DNA from: Siphonodentalium dalli
Taxonomy: Eukaryota > Mollusca > Scaphopoda > Gadilida > Siphonodentaliidae
DNA length: 64,000 nucleotides
Assembly (NCBI GenBank): GCA_032622095.1
Contig: CP136066.1
Location: 58,186,609 to 58,250,608 of the forward strand
Direction: 5' to 3'
Below the pieces are notes generated by a model. The model searched no databases. It saw only the letters and a list, made by a program, of their open reading frames with translations, and had not been told where the DNA came from. Below are positions 57,285 through 64,000 of this stretch, one piece after another. Every line of letters starts with the position of its first letter. The stretch's first letter is position 1. The translations under genes and the position numbers were made by a program.

Positions 57285-57835
57285 TAACATAACATTTTTA
57301 TTGACATAATACACCCACCCGGGGCCGGTGTCATAATACAGATAATTTAAACACAAGTGAAGACAATTTCATATAAAAAAATATATATAACATGTATTTG
57401 TAACTCAACACTATATTCTCAATTATTTGCGGAAAACTGCCGAACCATGTTACAGATCAGATTGCATATGCTCGGGTGTTCAGCCTTCATGAGGAATATG
57501 AACTTTTCTATTTCATCAAAGTTTACGAAAATTGGTTGGTGAACTCCTATTTCAGTGAAAAATCTCTTCCGCAAATGGTTATGTTTTTCACATCTCATTA
57601 TAAAGTGTTCCTCCGTTTCAATTTCATTCACATTTTTTTTACATATGCGTTTCTCGTAAGGTATTTTTTGTTGAGCGTGTCGCCCAACCTCTACCTGCAA
57701 CTTATGATTGCTTACTCTAAGCTTACTGAAACACGATCTCTTATACAAATTAGTAATTTGGAGTAATTAAGTATGGTTCAATTTCATATTGTTCTTTGAA
57801 ACAACGATACGTTCTTAATTTATTCATACCATTTT
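57285..57835 (-). mobile_element. LINE 3' end with C-terminal reverse-transcriptase ORF remnant
   Basis: Minus-strand frames MNKLRTYRCFKEQYEIEPYL (57758-57832) and SCFSKLRVSNHKLQVEVGRH ... EEHFIMRCEKHNHLRKRFF (57419-57748) match the C-terminal tail after the reverse transcriptase of invertebrate LINEs (LRxYxxFK..Y, KLRxSxHxLxIExGR, ExHFxxxC). One frameshift separates them. After the stop come a short 3' UTR with AATAAA and a tandem ATGTT tail at about 57281-57295. It is cut at the 5' side by the satellite element at 57836. Confidence 0.85.
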
Positions 57836-60800
57836 TAGCTCAACTTTACTTTGTAAAGTTTGAGCTATTGCCATGGCTTTGTCGTCCGTCGTGCGTGTGT
57901 ACGTGTGTACGTAAGGCGTCAACAATGCAGTCTACAGGTCGTACCTTTGGTCGGATCATTATGAAATTTGTCATAGCTGTTGACATCAACATTTAGACCA
58001 GAATGATTAATTTTGGGGTCATTCGGTAAAAAAACATGGCCGCCAGTGGCCATCTTGCATTTCAAAATTCAATCCATTAGCACGGGCTACAGGGCGTACT
58101 ATTTGTCTGATCGTCATGAAATTTGTCAAGGATGTTAAGATTGACATGTAGATGGGAACGAGTAATTTTGGGGTCATTTGGCCCAAAAACATGGCCGCCA
58201 GCAGCCATCTTGGAATTTACTCTTTGTATGACTAAATTCTTTAGCACGGGCTACAGGTCGTACTTTTAGTCTGATCATCATAAAATTTGTCAAGAATGTT
58301 AATAATCACATGTAGATGGGAACGAGTCATTTTGGAGCCATTCGGCCAAAAAACATGGCCGCCAGCAGGCATCTTTGATTTCACTCTTTGTATGACTAAA
58401 TCCGTTAGCACGGGCTACAGGTCGTACCTTTAGTCCGGTCATCATAAAATTTGTCGTGGCTGTTGAAATTGGAATGTAGATGGGAACGAGTCATTTTGGG
58501 GTCATTCGGACAAAAAACATGGCTGCCAGTGGCCATCTTGGATTTCAAAATTCAATCCATTAGCACGGGCCACAGGTCGTACTGTTCGTCTGATCATCAT
58601 GAAATTTGTCATGGATGTTAATATTAAAATGTAGATGGGTACGAGTAATTTTGGGGTCATTCGGCCAAATAACATGGCGGCCAGCAGCCATCTTGGATTT
58701 TACTCTTTGTATGACTAAATGTTTTAGCACAGGCTACAGGTCGTACCTTTAGTCTGATCATCATCAAATTTGTCATGGATGTTAATATTGACATGTAGAT
58801 GGGAACGAGTCATTTTGGGGTCATTTGGTCCAAAAACATGGCCGCCATCAGCCATCTTGGATTTTACTCTTTGTATGACTAAATGTTTTAGCACAGGCTA
58901 CAGGTCGTACCTTTAGTCTGATCATCATAAAATTTATCATGAATGTTGATAATAACATGTAAATGGGAAACGAGTCATTTTGGGGTCGTTCGGTTAAAAA
59001 AACATGGCCGCCAGCAGGCATCTTTAATTTTACTCTTTGTATGACTAAATCCTTTAGCACGGGCTACAGGTTGTACCTTTAGTCCGATCATCATAAAATT
59101 TGTCATGGCTGTTGAAATTGGAAAGTAGATGGGAACGAGTCATTTTGGGGTCATTTTGGACAAAAAACATGGCCACCAGCGGCCATCTTGGATTTCAAAA
59201 TTCTATCCATTAGCACGGGCTACAGATCGTACTGTTCGTCTGATCATCATGAAATTTGTCATGGATGTTAATATTGACATGTAGATGGGAACGAGTAATT
59301 TTGGGGTCATTCGACCAAAAAACATGGCGGCCAGCAGCCATCTTGGATTTTACTCTTTGTATGACTAAATTTCTTTAGTACGGGCTACAGGTCGTACCTT
59401 TAGTCTGATCATCATCAAATTTGTCATGGGTGTTAATATTGACATGTAGATGGGAACGAGTAATTTTGGGGTCATTTGGCCCAAAAACATGGCCGCCAGC
59501 AGCCATCTTGGATTTTACTCTTTGTATGACTAAATCCTTTAGCACGGGCTACAGGTCGTACCTTTAGTCTGATCATCATAAAATATGTCATGAATGTTGA
59601 TAATAACATGTAGATGGGAACGAGTCATTTTGGGGTCGTTCGGTCAAAAAACATGGCCGCCAGCAGCCATCTTTGATTTTACTCTTTGTATGACTAAATC
59701 CTTTAGCACGGGCTACAGGTCGTACCTTTAGTCTGATCATCATAAAATTTGTGATGGCTGTTGAAATTGGAATGTAGATGGGAACGAGTCATTTTGGGGT
59801 CATTCGGACAAAAAATAATGGCCGCCAGTGGCCATCTTGGATTTCAAAATTCAATCCATTAGCACGGGCCACAGGTCGTACTGTTCGGCTGATCATCATG
59901 AAATTTGTCATGGATGTTAATATTGACATGTAGATGGGAACGAGTAATTTTGGGGTCATTCGGCCAAAAAACATGGCGGCCAGCAGCCATCTTGAATTTT
60001 ACTCTTTGTATGACTAAATTCTTTAGCACGGGCTACAGGTCGTACCTTTAGTCTGATCATCATCAAATTTATCATGAATGTTGATAATAACATTTAAATG
60101 GGAACGAGTCATTTTGGGTTCGTTCGGTCAAAAAAACATGGCCGCCAGCAGGCATCTTTAATTTTACTCTTTGTATGACTAAATCCTTTAGCACGGGCTA
60201 CAGGTTGTACCTTTAGTTCGATCATCATAAAATTTGTCATGGCTGTTGAAATTGGAATGTAGATGGGAACGAGTCATTTTGGGGTCATTCGGACAACAAA
60301 TAATGGCCGCCAGTGGCCATCTTGGATTTCAAAATTCAATCCATTAGCACGGGCCACAGATCGTACTGTTCGTCTGATCATCATGAAATTTGTCATGGAT
60401 GTTAATATTGACATGTAGATGGGAACGAGTAATTTTGGGGTCATTCGGCCAAAAAACATGGCGGCCAGCAGCCATCTTGGATTTTACTCTTTGTATGACT
60501 AAATTCTTTAGCACGGGCTACAGGTCGTACCTTTAGTCTGATCATCATCAAATTTGTCATGGATGTTAATATTGATATGTAGATGGGAACGAGTCATTTT
60601 GGGGTCATTCGGTCAAAAAACATGGCCGCCAGCAGGCATCTTTGATTTTACTCTTTGTATGACTAAATCCTTTAGCACGGGCTACAGGTCGTACCTTTAG
60701 TCCGATCATCATGTGAAATTTGTCATGGATGTTAATATTGACATGTAGATGGGTACGAGTAATTTTGGGGTCATTCGGCCAAATAACATGGCGGCCAGCA

Positions 60801-63800
60801 GCCATCTTGGATTTTACTCTTTGTATGACTAAATGTTTTAGCACAGGCTACAGGTCGTACCTTTAGTCTGATCATCATCAAATTTGTCATGGATGTTAAT
60901 ATTGACATGTAGATGGGAACGAGTCATTTTGGGGTCATTTGGTCCAAAAACATGGCCGCCATCAGCCATCTTGGATTTTACTCTTTGTATGACTAAATGT
61001 TTTAGCACAGGCTACAGGTCGTACCTTTAGTCTGATCATCATCAAATTTATCATGAATGTTGATAATAACATGTAAATGGGAAACGAGTCATTTTGGGGT
61101 CGTTCGGTCAAAAAAACATGGCCGCCAGCAGGCATCTTTAATTTTACTCTTTGTATGACTAAATCCTTTAGCACGGGCTACAGGTTGTACCTTTAGTCCG
61201 ATCATCATAAAATTTGTCATGGCTGTTGAAATTGGAATGTAGATGGGAACGAGTCATTTTGGGGTCATTTTGGACAAAAAACATGGCCACCAGCGGCCAT
61301 CTTGGATTTCAAAATTCTATCCATTAGCACGGGCTACATATCGTACTGTTCGTCTGATCATCATGAAATTTGTCATGGATGTTAATATTGACATGTAGAT
61401 GGGAACGAGTAATTTTGGGGTCATTCGGCCAAAAAACATGGCGGCCAGCAGCCATCTTGGATTTTACTCTTTGTATGACTAAATTCTTTAGTACGGGCTA
61501 CAGGTCGTACCTTTAGTCTGATCATCATCAAATTTATCATGAATGTTGATAATAACATTTAAATGGGAACGAGTCATTTTGGGTTCGTTCGGTCAAAAAA
61601 ACATGGCCGCCAGCAGGCATCTTTAATTTTACTCTTTGTATGACTAAATCCTTTAGCACGGGCTACAGGTTGTACCTTTAGTCCGATCATCATAAAATTT
61701 GTCATGGCTGTTGAAATTGGAATGTAGATGGGAAAGAGTCATTTTGGGGTCATTTGGACAAAAAACATGGCCGCCAGCGGCCATCTTGGATTATAAAAAT
61801 TCAATCCATTAGCACGGGCCACAGATCGTACTGTTCGTCTGATCATCATGAAATTTGTCATGGATGTTAATATTGACATGTAGATGGGTACGAGTAATTT
61901 TGGGGTCATTCGGCCAAATAACATGGCGGCCAGCAGCCATCTTGGATTTTACTCTTTGTATGACTAAATGTTTTAGCACAGGCTACAGGTCGTACCTTTA
62001 GTCTGATCATCATCAAATTTGTCATGGATGTTAATATTGACATGTAGATGGGAACGAGTCATTTTGGGGTCATTTGGTCCAAAAACATGGCCGCCATCAG
62101 CCATCTTGGATTTTACTCTTTGTATGACTAAATGTTTTAGCACAGGCTACAGGTCGTACCTTTAGTCTGATCATCATCAAATTTATCATGAATGTTGATA
62201 ATAACATGTAAATGGGAAACGAGTCATTTTGGGGTCGTTCGGTCAAAAAAACATGGCCGCCAGCAGGCATCTTTAATTTTACTCTTTGTATGACTAAATC
62301 CTTTAGCACGGGCTACAGGTTGTACCTTTAGTCCGATCATCATAAAATTTGTCATGGCTGTTGAAATTGGAATGTAGATGGGAACGAGTCATTTTGGGGT
62401 CATTTTGGACAAAAAACATGGCCACCAGCGGCCATCTTGGATTTCAAAATTCTATCCATTAGCACGGGCTACATATCGTACTGTTCGTCTGATCATCATG
62501 AAATTTGTCATGGATGTTAATATTGACATGTAGATGGGAACGAGTAATTTTGGGGTCATTCGGCCAAAAAACATGGCGGCCAGCAGCCATCTTGGATTTT
62601 ACTCTTTGTATGACTAAATTCTTTAGTACGGGCTACAGGTCGTACCTTTAGTCTGATCATCATCAAATTTATCATGAATGTTGATAATAACATTTAAATG
62701 GGAACGAGTCATTTTGGGTTCGTTCGGTCAAAAAAACATGGCCGCCAGCAGGCATCTTTAATTTTACTCTTTGTATGACTAAATCCTTTAGCACGGGCTA
62801 CAGGTTGTACCTTTAGTCCGATCATCATAAAATTTGTCATGGCTGTTGAAATTGGAATGTAGATGGGAAAGAGTCATTTTGGGGTCATTTGGACAAAAAA
62901 CATGGCCGCCAGCGGCCATCTTGGATTATAAAAATTCAATCCATTAGCACGGGCCACAGATCGTACTGTTCGTCTGATCATCATGAAATTTGTCATGGAT
63001 GTTAATATTGACATGTAGATGGGAACGAGTAATTTTGGGGTCATTCGGCCAAAAAACATGGCGGCCAGCAGCCATCTTGGATTTTACTCTTTGTATGACT
63101 AAATTCTTTAGCACGGGCTACAGGTCGTACCTTTAGTCTGATCATCATCAAATTTGTCATGGGTGTTCATATTGACATGTAGATGGGAAGGAGTCATTTT
63201 GGGGTCATTTGGCCCAAAAACATGGCCGCCAGCAGCCAACTTGGATTTTACCCTTTGTATGACTAAATCCTTTAGCACGGGCTACAGGTCGTACCTTTAG
63301 TCTGATCATCATAAAATATGTCATGAATGTTGATAATAACATGTAGATGGGAACGAGTCATTTTGGGGTCGTTCGGTCAAAAAACATGGCCGCCAGCAGC
63401 CATCTTTGATTTTACTCTTTGTATGACTAAATCCTTCAGCACGGGCTACAGGTCGTACCTTTAGTCTGATCATCATAAAATTTGTGATGGCTGTTGAAAT
63501 TGGAATGTAGATGGGAACGAGTCATTTTGGGGTCATTCGGACAACAAATAATGGCCGCCAGTGGCCATCTTGGATTTCAAAATTCAATCCATTAGCACTG
63601 GCCACAGGTCGTACTGTTCGGCTGATCATCATGAAATTTGTCATGGATGTTAATATTGACATGTAGATGGGAACGAGTAATTTTGGGGTCATTCGGCCAA
63701 AAAACATGGCGGCCAGCAGCCATCTTGGATTTTACTCTTTGTATGACTAAATTCTTTAGCACGGGCTACAGGTCGTACCTTTAGTCTGATCATCATCAAA

Positions 63801-64000
63801 TTTGTCATGGATGTTAATATTGATATGTAGATGGGAACGAGTAATTTTGGGGTCATTTGGCCCAAAAACATGGCCGCCAGCAGCCATCTTGGATTTTACT
63901 CTTTGTATGACTAAATCCTTTAGCACGGGCTACAGGTCGTACCTTTAGTCTGATCATCATCAAATTTGTCATGAATGTTAATAATGACATGTAGATGGGA
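57836..64000 (-). repeat. Satellite array, about 162-bp monomer, about 37 copies, grown from a pearl-like element
   Basis: Starts with an imperfect hairpin (AGCTCAACTTTAC ttt GTAAAGTTTGAGCT, 57837-57866) and a degenerate ccgt/acgt run, then tandem units to the window edge. Key phrases are 'acaggtcgtacctttagtct', 'gatcatcat.aaatttgtca' and 'gccgccagcagccatcttgg'. Two unit types alternate: about 163 bp with 'actctttgtatgactaaat' and about 155 bp with 'tttcaaaattcaatccatta'. Seven units (1135 bp) are duplicated in tandem: about 60722-61856 and 61857-62991. Hairpin, tetranucleotide run and core repeats are the pearl order read on the minus strand. Minus-strand frames of 60-79 codons recur with the units and are not genes. 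Confidence 0.92.

Noticed and set aside
58848-63871. Recurrent minus-strand frames of 60-79 codons in the right-hand array (for example FGRMTPKLLVPIYMSILTSM)
   Set aside because: They recur only because the satellite unit recurs. There is no start context, no splice sites and no known domain.

Overview
The window is eukaryotic, AT-rich and almost free of intact genes. It most resembles a mollusc, probably a bivalve. The argument is that several repeats have the layout described for bivalve 'pearl' elements: tandem core units of about 150-175 bp, then (ACGG)n, then a short GC-tipped hairpin. There is also a gene with very long introns, and ZBED/hAT, piggyBac-like, PIF/Harbinger-like, Helitron-like and LINE remnants. 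The species cannot be fixed from sequence alone. One 100-N assembly gap lies at 13293-13392.

One host gene can be supported. It is an immunoglobulin-superfamily (IgSF) gene on the minus strand, pieced together from four exons over about 37 kb: a signal-peptide exon at 54339-54405, a whole Ig domain at 31455-31781, and one Ig domain split over 26123-26291 and 17589-17746. Every splice site has AG/GT signals and every exon phase matches (1-1, 1-1, 2-2), with a phase-1 donor continuing toward or beyond the left edge. So about 17.6-54.4 kb is intronic sequence of this gene. No family name can be assigned.

The rest is a dense nest of mobile DNA. The leading family, called MITE-A here, is a foldback element of about 215 bp with a TA target site and two arms of about 105 bp. 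It has about 24 full or partial copies. The two arms of a copy match each other even where copies differ, and one copy has inverted repeats that run past its ends. A second group has TTAA target sites and CCC-starting ends (piggyBac-like). It comes in at least three end types that share the same near-perfect palindrome of about 70 bp. Others are five or six hAT elements with 8-bp duplications (two with BED zinc-finger remnants), elements with 9-bp duplications, two Harbinger-like elements with TTA duplications, a Helitron with TC...CTAG ends, and elements filled with overlapping CCGCGG- or CTGCGGTTA-type palindromes.

Layout: 0-2.4 kb is a fossil ZBED/hAT transposase broken by three insertions; 2.4-11.8 kb holds pearl-like, MITE-A and piggyBac-like repeats; 11.9-14.3 kb is a Harbinger-like element with a G-rich minisatellite and the gap; 14.4-15.6 kb is a Helitron; 16.3-17.3 kb is a composite element; 17.6-31.8 kb holds Ig exons 4 to 2, a 68-bp minisatellite and many MITE-A copies; 32-41 kb holds repeats, 44-bp and 53-bp minisatellites and a candidate plus-strand exon; 41-53 kb is nested hAT, 9-bp-duplication and palindrome elements; 54.3 kb is Ig exon 1; 56-57.8 kb holds a piggyBac-like MITE and a LINE 3' end; 57.8-64 kb is a satellite array of about 162-bp units with a seven-unit (1135 bp) duplication. 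The array seems to have grown from the core repeat of a pearl-like element, and it runs off the right edge.
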